64,000 nucleotides of DNA from Streptomyces sp. NBC_00572 (GCF_026341815.1 NZ_JAPENX010000001.1:6076001-6140000), one strand, 5' to 3'. Positions 17,487 through 26,532 are shown, counted from the first letter of the stretch. Translations and numbers: made by a program. Notes: generated by a model not told the origin, from the letters alone.

Positions 17487-17945
17487 TCACCCGGGGAGAT
17501 GCCCGCGCAGCCCCGGGGTCTCCACCGGAGTCGCCGCCGGGCCGTTGGCCAGCTGTTCGACCAGCTTGCGGAAGCCGGGGCACTCGGTGAAGTCCTTCGC
17601 CTTGCATTCGAGGGCGTGCTCGATCAGCGTCTTCGACGCCGCGATCTCCTCCATGCGCCGCTCCAGCTCCGCGCGCTGCTCAAGCAGCAGCACCCGCCGC
17701 TCCGCCGCGTCGGACGCGTCCAGCACGGCGCGCAGCTGCTCCAGGCTGAAGCCGGCGGCCTTGCCCCGGACGATCATCGCTACCCGGGCGATGTGGCGCG
17801 TGCTGTAACGACGGCGCCCGTTCACCCGCTCCGCGGGGGACAGCAGCCCCGTCGCCTCCCAGTGCCGCAGCACATGGGTGCGCAGGGCGAACCGGTCGGC
17901 CAGCTCGCCGATGGTCATGGATGTCTCGTCGGCACTTGACTTCAT
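17487..17945 (-). CDS. MerR-family transcriptional regulator
   Basis: Regulator of 152 residues. The winged HTH is at residues 10-75 (TIGELADRFALRTHVLRHWE, then GRRRYSTRHI). A coiled-coil dimerisation helix follows (LLLEQRAELERRMEEI), then a short C-terminus with a single Cys pair (LECKAKDFTECPGF) that could sense metal, thiol or oxidant. It is divergent from the reductase-exporter pair at 18018-20480, the usual layout for a MerR activator and its target. It starts at ATG 17945, adjacent to the shared promoter. Confidence 0.88.
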   Translation of the reverse strand: MKSSADETSMTIGELADRFALRTHVLRHWEATGLLSPAERVNGRRRYSTRHIARVAMIVRGKAAGFSLEQLRAVLDASDAAERRVLLLEQRAELERRMEEIAASKTLIEHALECKAKDFTECPGFRKLVEQLANGPAATPVETPGLRGHLPG

Positions 17946-17946
17946 G

Positions 17947-17981
17947 TTGACATTAACTTGCAGAGTTGGGTCCAGGTCAAG
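17947..17981 (+). promoter_or_regulatory. Candidate MerR-controlled promoter/operator
   Basis: A TTGACA-like -35 hexamer at 17947-17952 overlaps the MerR start region. An imperfect CTTG...TCAAG inverted repeat (17957-17960 with 17977-17981) follows. It lies between the divergent MerR and reductase genes, where a MerR dimer would twist an overlong spacer. The -10 element is not clear, so exact limits are uncertain. Confidence 0.45.
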
Positions 17982-18017
17982 GGGACGCATCACGTCTCCG
18001 CTGAGACAGGAGGAATC

Positions 18018-18962
18018 ATGCTTGACGTGATCATCGTCGGCGGGGGACCCGCCGGAATGTCCGCAGCACTGACCCTGGGGCGGGCCCACCGCACGGTGCT
18101 GCTCCTGGACAGCGGACAGGGCCGCAACGCCCCGGCCGACGCCGTGCACAACTTCCTCACGCACGACGGCACGCCCCCGCAGGTCCTGCGCGACCTGGGC
18201 CACGAGAACCTGCGCCAGTATCCGACGGTCCAGTCCGTCGCCACGGCCGCGACCTCGGTCCGCCGCCTCGGCGACGACCACTTCGAGGTCCGGCTCGAAG
18301 ACGGCGCGCTGCACGAATCGCGCCGGCTCCTCCTGGCCACCGGACTGCGCGACGAACTCCCCGACGTCCAGGGCGTGGACGTGCTGTGGGGCAAGAGCGC
18401 CTTCCACTGCCCGTACTGCCACGGCTTCGAGGCGAGCGGCAGCCGCATCGCCGTACTCGGCGCGGCACCGGAGCGGGTCAGGCTCGCGCTCCACCTGAGC
18501 CGCTTCACCGACGACATCGCCCTGTGCACCGGCGGAGCCTCCCTGGAACCGGTCATGCAGAGCGTCCTGGAGGCCAACGGCGTCGCCGTGCAGTGCGCCC
18601 CGGTCGCCCGGCTGGAGCACGAGGGCACCCAGCTCCGCCGCATCGTCTTCGACGACGGCACCTCGCTCGACCGGGACGCCGTGTTCATCAAGACCACGCT
18701 CCACCAGCGGTCCGACTTCGCCGAGCGACTCGGCTGCGCCGACTTCCCCGACGGCTGCGTCGAGGTGAACGAGTTCGCCCAGACCAGCGTCCCCGGCGTC
18801 TACGCCGCGGGGGACATGGCCCGACGCGCCACCGTGCCCATACCGCTCGCCGCCGTCGTCGCGGCCGCGGCCAGCGGAACCGTCGCCGGCAGCGTCATCG
18901 ACCAGGACCTGGTCAGTGCCGACTTCAAACTTCCCAACCCGTTTGCGTCCGGGAGGGCGTGA
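18018..18962 (+). CDS. Thioredoxin-reductase-like FAD/NAD(P) oxidoreductase with CPYC disulfide
   Basis: Flavoprotein of 314 residues with an N-terminal FAD site (VIIVGGGPAGMSAAL, residues 4-18), a central NAD(P) domain and a redox-active FHCPYCHGFE motif near residue 135. C-terminal GVYAAGDMAR is the second FAD segment. Low-molecular-weight thioredoxin reductases and the dithiol oxidases of dithiolopyrrolone and epidithiodiketopiperazine pathways share this architecture. The excellent AGGAGG ribosome site precedes ATG 18018. The exporter gene starts 6 nt after the stop, so both respond to the divergent MerR. It may protect against, or oxidise, a thiol-bearing product. Confidence 0.85.
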   Translation: MLDVIIVGGGPAGMSAALTLGRAHRTVLLLDSGQGRNAPADAVHNFLTHDGTPPQVLRDLGHENLRQYPTVQSVATAATSVRRLGDDHFEVRLEDGALHESRRLLLATGLRDELPDVQGVDVLWGKSAFHCPYCHGFEASGSRIAVLGAAPERVRLALHLSRFTDDIALCTGGASLEPVMQSVLEANGVAVQCAPVARLEHEGTQLRRIVFDDGTSLDRDAVFIKTTLHQRSDFAERLGCADFPDGCVEVNEFAQTSVPGVYAAGDMARRATVPIPLAAVVAAAASGTVAGSVIDQDLVSADFKLPNPFASGRA

Positions 18963-18968
18963 CCCACG

Positions 18969-20480
18969 ATGTCAGAACGCACCACCGCCGAACCCTCCGC
19001 CGACCGGCCCGGGGACACCGGCGCCGGGGAACCGGCCCACCGCAGCATCGTGCCGCTCGCCTCCGCGGGCCTCGTACTCGGCATGCTGCTCTCCGTACTC
19101 GACCAGACGGTCGTCGCCATCGCCCTGCCCGACATCGCCGCCGACATCGGCGGCGCCGACTCCTTCAGCTGGGTCGTCACCGCGTACGTCCTCGCGTCCA
19201 CCGCGACCGGCACCCTGTACGGGCGGCTGAGCGACCGATACGGGCGGCGACCCCTCTTCGTCATCGCCGTCCTCCTCTTCGTCGTCGCCTCCCTGCTGTG
19301 CGGCATGGCCCAGACCATGCCCCAGCTGATCGCGGCCCGGGTGCTCCAGGGCATCGGAGCCGGCGCCCTCTTCGTCATCCCGACCGTCACCCTCTCCGAG
19401 CTGTACCCGAAGCATCTGCGCGGCAAGGTCCAGGGCCTCACCGGAGCCGTCTTCGCCATCGCCAGTGTCGGCGGCCCCCTGGCCGGCGGAGCCATCACGG
19501 ACACCGCCGGATGGCGCTGGATCTTCTACATCAACGTGCCCCTGGGCATCATCTCGGTGCTCCTGTGCGCCTTCGCGCTCCGGCTGCCGCGCGCCGCCGC
19601 GGGCGAGAAGGTCGACCTGGGCGGCTCCGCGCTGCTCATCGGCGGCGTGGTGAGCCTGCTCCTCATCACCCAGTGGGGCGGACGGGACCACGACTGGACC
19701 TCCGGGCTCATCCTCGGCCTGATCGCCGGCTGCCTCGCCCTCTTCGCCCTGTTCGTGTGGTGGGAGGGCAGGGCCGAGAACCCCCTGCTGCCGATGCGGC
19801 TGTTCACCAACCCCTCACTGCGGCTGGTACTGCCCGCCACGGCCATCCTCGGCATGCTCCTGTACGGCTCCGTCGTCTACATGCCGACCTTCCTGCAGAC
19901 CGCGTACGACATGAGCGCCACCGAAGCCGGCCTCGCGCTCAACCCGTACTTCATCCCGTTCCTCGTGGTCTCCGCCGTCGCGGGCGGCAAAGCCGGCGCC
20001 AGCGGAAGGTTCAAGCCCTATCTCCTCACCGGAGCCGGGGTGCTGGCCGTCGCCTTCCTGGTGCTCGGCATGCTCGACCTCGACAGTCCGTACCTCGTGG
20101 TCGCGGGCGCCATGGTGATCCTCGGCGTCGGGTTCGGCCTCCTCATGCAGAACCTCGTGGTGGTCTCCCAGAACGCCGCCGCGCCGCCCGACCTCGCCGC
20201 CACCACCGCCGCCAACCTCTCCATCCGGGGACTCGGCATGGCGATCGGCGTCGCCCTCTTCGGCAGCCTGCTCAGCCGCGAGATCGGTGACGGCCCGGTG
20301 ACCCCGGAGTCCACCGCGGCCGCCATCCCGGAAGTCTTCGTCTGGGGCGTGCCCCTGGCCCTGCTGCTCACCCTCCTCATCGGTCTGCTGCCCCGGACCG
20401 GCGCCGCCCAGCAGGGCACCGACCAGGACTCCGACGACCGGAAGCCGGCCGGCAGCACGCCCGAACCCGGCACCGCCTGA
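18969..20480 (+). CDS. DHA2-type MFS drug exporter (14 TM)
   Basis: Inner-membrane drug:proton antiporter of 503 residues. TM1 carries LDQTVVAIALPDI (antiporter motif D1), motif A is GRLSDRYGRRP after TM2, and motif C lies in TM5 (VFAIASVGGPLAGGAI). About fourteen hydrophobic segments fit the EmrB/QacA-type DHA2 family. It is coupled to the CPYC reductase and controlled by the adjacent MerR. It is a candidate self-resistance pump for the locus product. A hairpin terminator follows. Confidence 0.9.
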   Translation: MSERTTAEPSADRPGDTGAGEPAHRSIVPLASAGLVLGMLLSVLDQTVVAIALPDIAADIGGADSFSWVVTAYVLASTATGTLYGRLSDRYGRRPLFVIAVLLFVVASLLCGMAQTMPQLIAARVLQGIGAGALFVIPTVTLSELYPKHLRGKVQGLTGAVFAIASVGGPLAGGAITDTAGWRWIFYINVPLGIISVLLCAFALRLPRAAAGEKVDLGGSALLIGGVVSLLLITQWGGRDHDWTSGLILGLIAGCLALFALFVWWEGRAENPLLPMRLFTNPSLRLVLPATAILGMLLYGSVVYMPTFLQTAYDMSATEAGLALNPYFIPFLVVSAVAGGKAGASGRFKPYLLTGAGVLAVAFLVLGMLDLDSPYLVVAGAMVILGVGFGLLMQNLVVVSQNAAAPPDLAATTAANLSIRGLGMAIGVALFGSLLSREIGDGPVTPESTAAAIPEVFVWGVPLALLLTLLIGLLPRTGAAQQGTDQDSDDRKPAGSTPEPGTA

Positions 20481-20493
20481 CCACCAGGCAAAC

Positions 20494-20528
20494 GGCGGAC
20501 GAGAAGCCGTGCGGGCTTCTCGTCCGCC
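20494..20528 (+). terminator. Hairpin terminator after MFS gene
   Basis: A perfect 15-bp stem (20494-20508 with 20514-20528) and GTGCG loop separates the MerR-controlled pair from the methyltransferase genes. Confidence 0.8.
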
Positions 20529-20554
20529 GCCCCTCCACACCGAAGGCCAACCAG

Positions 20555-21247
20555 ATGCGTTCCCTCTTCCACGCCGCCCACCGGGGGCTCCATCGCCTCG
20601 CCGCCCGGGGCCACGACCACAGTCGACACGAGGCCGAGCCGGGGGGCATGGGCATCAGCGGCGAAGCCTACGACCGCCTCTCCGGGAGGCTGCTCAGCGG
20701 CCTGTACCGGCGAGCCGCCGACGACGTCTGCCGCGCCCCCAAGGACGCCCTGGTGGTCGACATCGGCACCGGACCCGGCAGGCTCCTCCTCGACATCGCC
20801 CGCAGGCGCCCCGACCTGCGCCCGCACGGGGTGGACGTCGCGCCGTCCATGACCGAGCGAGCCCGCCACAACGCCCGGGCGCACGGCTACGGAGACCGCA
20901 TCACCGTCCACACCGCCTCGGCCGACGCCCTCCCGCTCGCCGACGCCAGCGCCGACGTCGTCGTCTCCACACTGAGCATGCACCACTGGGCCGACGTGCC
21001 CCGGGCCGTCACCGAGATGGCACGGGTCCTGCGCCCGGGAGGGCGGCTCGTCATCTACGACTTCCGCGCCACCTCGGACGCACCGCTGCACCGGACCGTC
21101 GCCGAGCGCCCCGAGTTCACCGGCAGCACCGTCGAGCGCACCCTCGTCACCGCTGCCCCCTGGATCCCCTTCCCGCTGTTCGCCCGGATGACGGTCGAAC
21201 GCGCCGCGGCCCCTGCGAACCCGCCCCACGCCACGGCCGGGAACTGA
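20555..21247 (+). CDS. Class I SAM-dependent methyltransferase 1
   Basis: Methyltransferase of 230 residues. SAM motif I is VVDIGTGPGRL near residue 68, motif II region HGVDVAPSM, post-motif ADALPLADASADVVV and motif III VLRPGGRLVIYDF. This is the Methyltransf_11/25 pattern. The N-terminus has a His-rich stretch (RGHDHSRHEAE). It could O- or C-methylate the product. It follows the exporter terminator and precedes methyltransferase 2 by 73 nt, so it is probably the first gene of a tailoring operon. Confidence 0.8.
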   Translation: MRSLFHAAHRGLHRLAARGHDHSRHEAEPGGMGISGEAYDRLSGRLLSGLYRRAADDVCRAPKDALVVDIGTGPGRLLLDIARRRPDLRPHGVDVAPSMTERARHNARAHGYGDRITVHTASADALPLADASADVVVSTLSMHHWADVPRAVTEMARVLRPGGRLVIYDFRATSDAPLHRTVAERPEFTGSTVERTLVTAAPWIPFPLFARMTVERAAAPANPPHATAGN

Positions 21248-21320
21248 CCGGTCGGCCACCCCCGAAGGCCGGGCCTTTCGTGCCTGGCACCCCATCCACC
21301 CACGGAGGTTGACTCCCCGC

Positions 21321-22115
21321 ATGGCCACTCAGGAGAACTACGGTCCGACCAGCTACGGCGACGAGCTCGCCGACATCTACGACAACTGGATCGTCCGCCT
21401 CCAGGACGACACCGAGGACACCGTCCGGGTCCTCGGCGAACTGGCGGACAGCGCGGCCCGCGCCTCGGGCGCGAAGCGGATTCTGGAACTGGGCGTCGGC
21501 ACCGGCCGGGTGGCCCTCCCGCTCAGCGAGCGGGGTCTGGAGATCACCGGCATCGACGCCTCGCCCGACATGCTCGACCGGCTCCGGGAGAAGCCCGGCA
21601 GCCACCGGGTCACCCTCGTCCAGGGCGACTTCGCCGACCACACCGCCGAAGGACCTTTCGCCCTCGTCTACATCGTCTTCAACACGCTCTACAGCCTCTC
21701 CTCCCAGGAGGAGCAGCTCAACTGCCTCTCCAACGCGGCCCGGCTCCTCCCCGACGAGGGACTCTTCGTCGTTCAGGGCTTCGTGCCGGACACCGCGCGC
21801 TTCGAGATGGCCCGCCAGAGCCAACAGCTCATGGAGGTGGCCAGGTCCGAGGAGAGCAGCCTCAACCTCGGTGTGGCGCGCCACGACCCGGTGACCCAGC
21901 GGATGTGGCCCCACTACAGCCTCCGCGACTCCGCCAACTCCCGTGACCACATCGTCCAGTTCCGCTACGTGTGGCCCAGCGAGCTGGACCTCATGGCCCG
22001 GCTGGCCGGCCTCACCCTGGAACAGCGGTACGGAGGGTGGGACCGGTCGCCCTTCACCGGCGAGAGCCAGCAGCACGTCTCCGTCTACCGCAAGACGGGC
22101 GCCGCGCGGCCGTGA
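21321..22115 (+). CDS. Class I SAM-dependent methyltransferase 2
   Basis: Methyltransferase of 264 residues. Motif I is ILELGVGTGRVALPL near residue 55, followed by ITGIDASPDML and the LVQGDFAD acidic motif. The C-terminal half resembles small-molecule O/N-methyltransferases. The ATG at 21321 has a GGAGG site 12 nt upstream. The gene overlaps the following monooxygenase start by 4 nt (GTGA), implying action on the same substrate. Confidence 0.82.
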   Translation: MATQENYGPTSYGDELADIYDNWIVRLQDDTEDTVRVLGELADSAARASGAKRILELGVGTGRVALPLSERGLEITGIDASPDMLDRLREKPGSHRVTLVQGDFADHTAEGPFALVYIVFNTLYSLSSQEEQLNCLSNAARLLPDEGLFVVQGFVPDTARFEMARQSQQLMEVARSEESSLNLGVARHDPVTQRMWPHYSLRDSANSRDHIVQFRYVWPSELDLMARLAGLTLEQRYGGWDRSPFTGESQQHVSVYRKTGAARP

Positions 22116-23605
22116 CCAAGGAGCGGAGGCGCCACACACAGGTCGCCGTCATCGGCGCCGGGATAGCCGGGCTCGGCGCCGCGATCCAGCTCAAGCGGCG
22201 CGGCCTCGACTCCTTCACGGTCTACGAGAAGGGCGACGACCTGGGGGGTACCTGGCGCGACAACACCTATCCCGGCGCCGGCTGCGACATCCCGTCCCAT
22301 CTCTACTCGTACTCCTTCGCCCCCTACCGGGACAGCTCCGTCCGCTACCCCCGGCAGCGCGAGATCCTCGCGTATCTGCACCGCTGCGCCGCGGACAGCG
22401 GACTCGCCCCGCACCTGCGGTTCGGCACCGAGATCACCGAGCTGCGGTTCGACGACGAGACCGGGCGCTGGCGGCTGCGCACGACGGGCGGGGAGGAGTA
22501 CACGGCCGACGTGGTCGTGACGGCCGTGGGGCAGCTGTCCCTCCCGAAGTACCCGGCGCTCGAAGGGGTGGACGAGTTCGCCGGCAACGCCTTCCACACC
22601 GCCCGCTGGGACCACGGCCACGACCTCGCAGGCCGTGACGTGGCCGTCATCGGCACCGGATCGAGCGCCGCCCAGGTCATACCCGAAATAGCGCCACTGG
22701 TACGGAAGTTGTACGTGTACCAGCGCTCGGCGAACTGGGTGCTGCCCAAGCCCGGCGAGCGCTTCCATCCCCTGATGGCCGCGGTGCTGCGCCGGGTTCC
22801 CGGCGCCCACCGCGCGTACCGCTCACTGCTCTTCCGGCGCTCCGAGGCCGTCCTGCTGCCCGCCCTGCGACGCAGCAGGATCTCCGGCCTGTTGCGCATG
22901 ATGGCCGGACGGCATCTGAAGTCCCAGGTGACCGACCCGGAGCTGCGCGCCAAGCTCACCCCGGACTCCGCCATCGGATGCAAACGGATCGTGCTCGCGG
23001 CCGACTACTACCCCGCGCTCGCCCGCGACAACGTGGAAGTCGTCACCGACCCCATCGAGCGGGTCACCGAGAAGGGCATCCAGACCCGGGACGGGACCCA
23101 CCGCGAAAGCGACACCATCGTCTACGCCACCGGGTTCCGCACCACGGAGTTCCTGGCCCCCCTGAAGGTCATCGGCAGGGACGGCCAAGACCTCCACGAG
23201 ACCTGGCGCGACGGCGCACGGGCCCATCTCGGCATCCACGTGCCCGGATTCCCGAACCTGTTCCTCATGTACGGCCCCAACACCAACCTCGGGCACAACT
23301 CCGTCACCCTGACCCTGGAAGCACAGGCCGGGTACATCGCCCAGTGCGTGGAGCTGATCGCGGAACGCGAGGAACGCTCGGTGCTCGACGTCGGCCGGGA
23401 AACCCTCGACGCCTGGCAGCGCCAGGTCGACGAGGGCTCCCGGCGCACGGTCTGGACCGACAGCTGCACCAACTGGTTCAAGACCGACGACGGGCTGCTC
23501 ACCAACAACTGGCCCCACCCCACCACGCTCTACCAGCGCCTCACCGCCCGTCCCGATCCCACCGCCGTCCGGCTCGTCCCGGCCGGCCGGCCACTCCACC
23601 CCTGA
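22112..23605 (+). CDS. Flavin monooxygenase, Baeyer-Villiger type
   Basis: Class B flavoprotein monooxygenase of 497 residues. The FAD Rossmann site is VIGAGIAGLGAA (about residues 13-24), the NADPH site is VIGTGSSAAQ, and between them lies FAGNAFHTARWDH, which matches the type I BVMO fingerprint FxGxxxHxxxW(P/D). It likely inserts oxygen beside a ketone, or N/S-oxidises, in the pathway product. The GTG start at 22112 overlaps methyltransferase 2. A hairpin follows before the aminotransferase. Confidence 0.87.
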   Translation: MTKERRRHTQVAVIGAGIAGLGAAIQLKRRGLDSFTVYEKGDDLGGTWRDNTYPGAGCDIPSHLYSYSFAPYRDSSVRYPRQREILAYLHRCAADSGLAPHLRFGTEITELRFDDETGRWRLRTTGGEEYTADVVVTAVGQLSLPKYPALEGVDEFAGNAFHTARWDHGHDLAGRDVAVIGTGSSAAQVIPEIAPLVRKLYVYQRSANWVLPKPGERFHPLMAAVLRRVPGAHRAYRSLLFRRSEAVLLPALRRSRISGLLRMMAGRHLKSQVTDPELRAKLTPDSAIGCKRIVLAADYYPALARDNVEVVTDPIERVTEKGIQTRDGTHRESDTIVYATGFRTTEFLAPLKVIGRDGQDLHETWRDGARAHLGIHVPGFPNLFLMYGPNTNLGHNSVTLTLEAQAGYIAQCVELIAEREERSVLDVGRETLDAWQRQVDEGSRRTVWTDSCTNWFKTDDGLLTNNWPHPTTLYQRLTARPDPTAVRLVPAGRPLHP

Positions 23606-23618
23606 CCGTCGCGCACCC

Positions 23619-23657
23619 ACGGACCGCACCCCGCCACACCGCCGGGGCGCGGTCCGT
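23619..23657 (+). terminator. Candidate hairpin terminator after monooxygenase
   Basis: A 9-bp stem (23619-23627 with 23649-23657) continues into CCCCG/CGGGG (23629-23633 with 23643-23647). It is 14 nt after the monooxygenase stop. Confidence 0.5.
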
Positions 23658-23735
23658 CCGCGGTTGCGGCCAGGACGCGGACCGCCCTGCCCGACCTACC
23701 CGATCAGGTCGCCCGAACGGATCTGGGGGCCCCCG

Positions 23736-25127
23736 ATGACCCGCCCTAACGTGCTCTGCATGACAACTGAGCAGGCCACCAACGGCCTTGAGGCCGCACA
23801 AGCCGTCCTCGCGGACGAACAGGCCCACCTCTTCCGGGGCTGGGTGCAGCAGGGCGCCTACCGCGGAATGCCCGTACAGGGGGCGCAGGGCTCCTGGTTC
23901 TGGGACTACGCGGGCAACCGCTTCCTCGACTTCTCCTCCCAGCTCGTCTACGCCAACCTCGGCCACCAGCACCCGCGTCTGGTGGCCGCCGTCAAGGAAC
24001 AGGCCGACCGGCTCTGCGTCATCGCCCCCCACTTCGCGGAGGCCAGCCGCTCCACCGCCGCCCGGAAGATCGCCGAGGTCGCCCCCGAGGGCCTCGACCG
24101 CGTCCTGTTCACCAACAGCGGCTCCGAGGCCATCGAGAACGCCGTACGCCTCGCCCGGCTGCACACCGGCCGGCACAAGCTGCTGTCCGCCTACCACTCC
24201 TTCCACGGAGCCACCTCGACGGCGATCCACCTCACCGGGGACCCGCGCCGCTGGCGCAACGACACCGGAGCGGCGGGCGTCAGCCGCTTCTTCGCCCCGT
24301 ACCTCTACCGCTCCGCCTTCTACTCCGAGACCGAGGAGCAGGAGTGCGCACGCGCCCTGGACCACCTGGAGCAGGTGATCGTCCTGGAGGGCGCGCAGAC
24401 CATCGCGGCCATCGTCTTCGAGCCCATCGGCGGCACCAGCAGCGGCGTCCTCATCCCCCCGGACGGCTATCTGGCGGGTGTCCGCGAACTCTGCGACCGG
24501 TACGGCATCATGCTCGTCCTCGACGAGGTCATGGTCGGCTTCGGCCGCACCGGCACCTGGTTCGCGGCCGATCACTGGGGTGTCCGCCCCGACCTCATCA
24601 CCTTCGCCAAGGGCGTCAACTCCGGCTATCTGCCGCTGTCGGGCGTCATCATCTCCGACGAGATCGTGGAGACCTTCTCCAAGACCCCCTACCCGGGCGG
24701 CACCACCTACTCCGGACAGCCGATGGCCTGTGCCGTCGCGGTCGCCGCCATCGACACGATGCGCGACGAGGGCGTCCTGGAGCACGCGGCCAGGCTCGGC
24801 CGGGACGTCTTCGGCCCCGAGCTCGCCAAGATCGCCGAGCGTCACCCCTGCGTCGGCGAGGTGCGGGGCATCGGAGCCATGTGGGCGATCGAGCTGGTGA
24901 AGAACAAGGAAACCCGCGAGATGTACATCGGCTACGACGCGCCCGACCGGTTCAGCCCCCAAGGAGCTGAACTGATGGGCGCGTTCATGTCCCGCGGCCT
25001 CAACCTCATGGTGTACCTCAACCGCATCAACATCACCCCGCCGTGCAACATCAGCGAGGCGGACGCCCGCGACGGCCTCGCCCGCATCGACGACGCGCTC
25101 AGCGTCGCCGACCAGCACTGCACCTGA
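23736..25127 (+). CDS. PLP-dependent class III aminotransferase
   Basis: Fold type I aminotransferase of 463 residues. Motifs visible are NSGSEAIENAVRLAR (PLP phosphate cup), YHSFHGATS, VLDEVMVGFGRTG (Asp that pairs with the pyridine N) and ITFAKGVNSGYLPLSG with the Schiff-base Lys. It probably installs an amino group on a keto or aldehyde intermediate, or makes an amino building block. The monooxygenase upstream could provide such a carbonyl. The start may instead be ATG 23760 (MTTEQATNG), since neither has a strong ribosome site. It is the last gene of the tailoring block. Confidence 0.88.
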   Translation: MTRPNVLCMTTEQATNGLEAAQAVLADEQAHLFRGWVQQGAYRGMPVQGAQGSWFWDYAGNRFLDFSSQLVYANLGHQHPRLVAAVKEQADRLCVIAPHFAEASRSTAARKIAEVAPEGLDRVLFTNSGSEAIENAVRLARLHTGRHKLLSAYHSFHGATSTAIHLTGDPRRWRNDTGAAGVSRFFAPYLYRSAFYSETEEQECARALDHLEQVIVLEGAQTIAAIVFEPIGGTSSGVLIPPDGYLAGVRELCDRYGIMLVLDEVMVGFGRTGTWFAADHWGVRPDLITFAKGVNSGYLPLSGVIISDEIVETFSKTPYPGGTTYSGQPMACAVAVAAIDTMRDEGVLEHAARLGRDVFGPELAKIAERHPCVGEVRGIGAMWAIELVKNKETREMYIGYDAPDRFSPQGAELMGAFMSRGLNLMVYLNRINITPPCNISEADARDGLARIDDALSVADQHCT

Positions 25128-25141
25128 TCCCGCCTCCCGGC

Positions 25142-25178
25142 GTCCCGGCGGCCACGCGGCCGGCGGGACCGCCGGGAC
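25142..25178. terminator. Candidate bidirectional hairpin terminator
   Basis: A 10-bp stem (25142-25151 with 25169-25178) sits between the converging aminotransferase (+) and M56 peptidase (-) genes. Confidence 0.55.
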
Positions 25179-25197
25179 CGCGGGACTTCAGCGATCT

Positions 25198-26079
25198 CTA
25201 GAACAGCGGAGTGAACAGGCCGCGGCCGGCCGCGGCCACCGTTCCGTACACCAGCAGACCGCAGACCGTACAGAGCAGCAGCACCGCCCGCCGCAGCGAA
25301 TGACAGCGCAACGCCCTGGACAACGGCTTCGGCCCGTGCTCCAGCTGATGCACACGCGCCTCAAGCGTCGTCGTATCACCCATCAGCGTTCCCGCAGGCG
25401 CCACTTCGGGCTCCGCCAGGGCCTTCACCAGAGCACCCGCCAGCGTCGAGGGCGCGGCGTGGGACAGCGCGGCCCGGTCGGCCGACAGCTCCTGCCGGAC
25501 CGCCGCGTGTCGGCCCACGGTGCGCAGCGCCGGCAGGAACCACAGTGCCGACGAAGCGAGTTCGGCGGCGAGGCGGCCCAGCGGATGCCGACGACGGGCA
25601 TGGTGCGCCTCATGGCGGAGCACCGCCGCCAGCTCCGCGTCGGAGGTCCGCGCCACCAGCATCGAACTGATCGCGATCCGCGGGCGCCACGCGCGATGCG
25701 TCACCGCGACGGCGTGCGCCACGTCGATCTGCGCCACCCGGATGTCACCGGCGACCGACCGGGCGATCCGCGACAGCCGCTCACAGGGCGGCACCGAGTT
25801 CTCGCTCACCCACCGGGAAAGCGCCGCGGAGTCGAGCAGGCACCGCAGCATCGTCCGGGATCCGGCCAGCACGCTCACCAGTGCGACGGCGAGCCCGCCG
25901 GCGATGGCCAGCGTGTCCACCATCCCGATGAAGCCCGACTCCCCGCCGACTCGCGCATGCCGTGGAAGCTCCGCACCGATGTGCCAGGCCTCCAGACCGC
26001 AGCCGATCGTGACGCCGAGGCAAAGGACGAGCCCTACCAGACAGGCAGGGCTCCGTCGTATCTCGCCGAGGTGTTTCAC
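25198..26079 (-). CDS. M56 (BlaR1-like) membrane metallopeptidase
   Basis: Membrane peptidase of 293 residues with TM segments near residues 13-30, 52-72 and 265-287. The cytoplasmic metallopeptidase domain has the zinc motif HEAHH (VLRHEAHHARRRHP) and the third ligand region RQELSADRAA. It lacks the penicillin-sensor domain of true BlaR1. In actinobacteria, such short M56 proteins pair with a BlaI-type repressor and may cleave it on an envelope or redox signal. It lies 54 nt downstream of the BlaI gene. The start is GTG 26079. Confidence 0.85.
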   Translation of the reverse strand: MKHLGEIRRSPACLVGLVLCLGVTIGCGLEAWHIGAELPRHARVGGESGFIGMVDTLAIAGGLAVALVSVLAGSRTMLRCLLDSAALSRWVSENSVPPCERLSRIARSVAGDIRVAQIDVAHAVAVTHRAWRPRIAISSMLVARTSDAELAAVLRHEAHHARRRHPLGRLAAELASSALWFLPALRTVGRHAAVRQELSADRAALSHAAPSTLAGALVKALAEPEVAPAGTLMGDTTTLEARVHQLEHGPKPLSRALRCHSLRRAVLLLCTVCGLLVYGTVAAAGRGLFTPLF

Positions 26080-26133
26080 CGATGAGTCCCCCTGAGAACA
26101 CGCTGAGTTGGCGGAGCGACAGGTGATGATGCG

Positions 26134-26532
26134 TCAGCCAGGTTCGGCACCGTCCGAATCCGGCTGCATGAGGTTGAGCAGCCGGGACCGCAACTGCGGT
26201 TCCGTCCGGCACTGGTCGACGAAATGCGCCACCGCGGCAACCCCGTGATCCCTGATCACGTCCCGCACGGCCACCTCGGCGGCATCGGCGACGAGGGGCT
26301 CGTACAGGAAGCCGCGCCCGGCCGGCGTCCGCCGGAGCACGTTCCTCGTCGCGAGCCGGCTCAGCACGGTCATCACCGTGGTGTAGGCGAGCGGCTCGCG
26401 GCGGTGCCGGTTGAGCTCTTCCTGAACCTGCCGGACGCTGAGCGGCCGGCCGTTGCGCCACAGGGCCGTGAGGGCCTCGGCCCCCAGCGGCCCTAAGAGC
26501 TTGCTCAGCGTTCCGGCTGTCTTCTCGGTCAT
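26134..26532 (-). CDS. BlaI/MecI-family transcriptional repressor
   Basis: Winged-HTH repressor of 132 residues. The pattern PLGAEALTALWRNGRPLSVRQV, then AYTTVMTVLSRLATRNVL and GRGFLYEPL is the canonical BlaI HTH, recognition helix and wing. The C-terminus provides dimerisation. It probably represses its own operon, including the M56 peptidase downstream and perhaps the membrane protein 19 nt upstream. The genes are consecutive on the same strand. Confidence 0.9.
   Translation of the reverse strand: MTEKTAGTLSKLLGPLGAEALTALWRNGRPLSVRQVQEELNRHRREPLAYTTVMTVLSRLATRNVLRRTPAGRGFLYEPLVADAAEVAVRDVIRDHGVAAVAHFVDQCRTEPQLRSRLLNLMQPDSDGAEPG

Noticed and set aside
17487..20480. Assignment as a holomycin/thiolutin-type dithiolopyrrolone pathway
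   Set aside because: The CPYC reductase is similar in type, but the NRPS has two fused Cy-A-T units and the typical acyl-CoA dehydrogenase, decarboxylase and acyltransferase genes are not seen.
23724..23735. GGGGGCCCCC palindrome before the aminotransferase start considered as an operator
   Set aside because: It is short, pure GC and unique in context. It is as likely to be chance in this composition.
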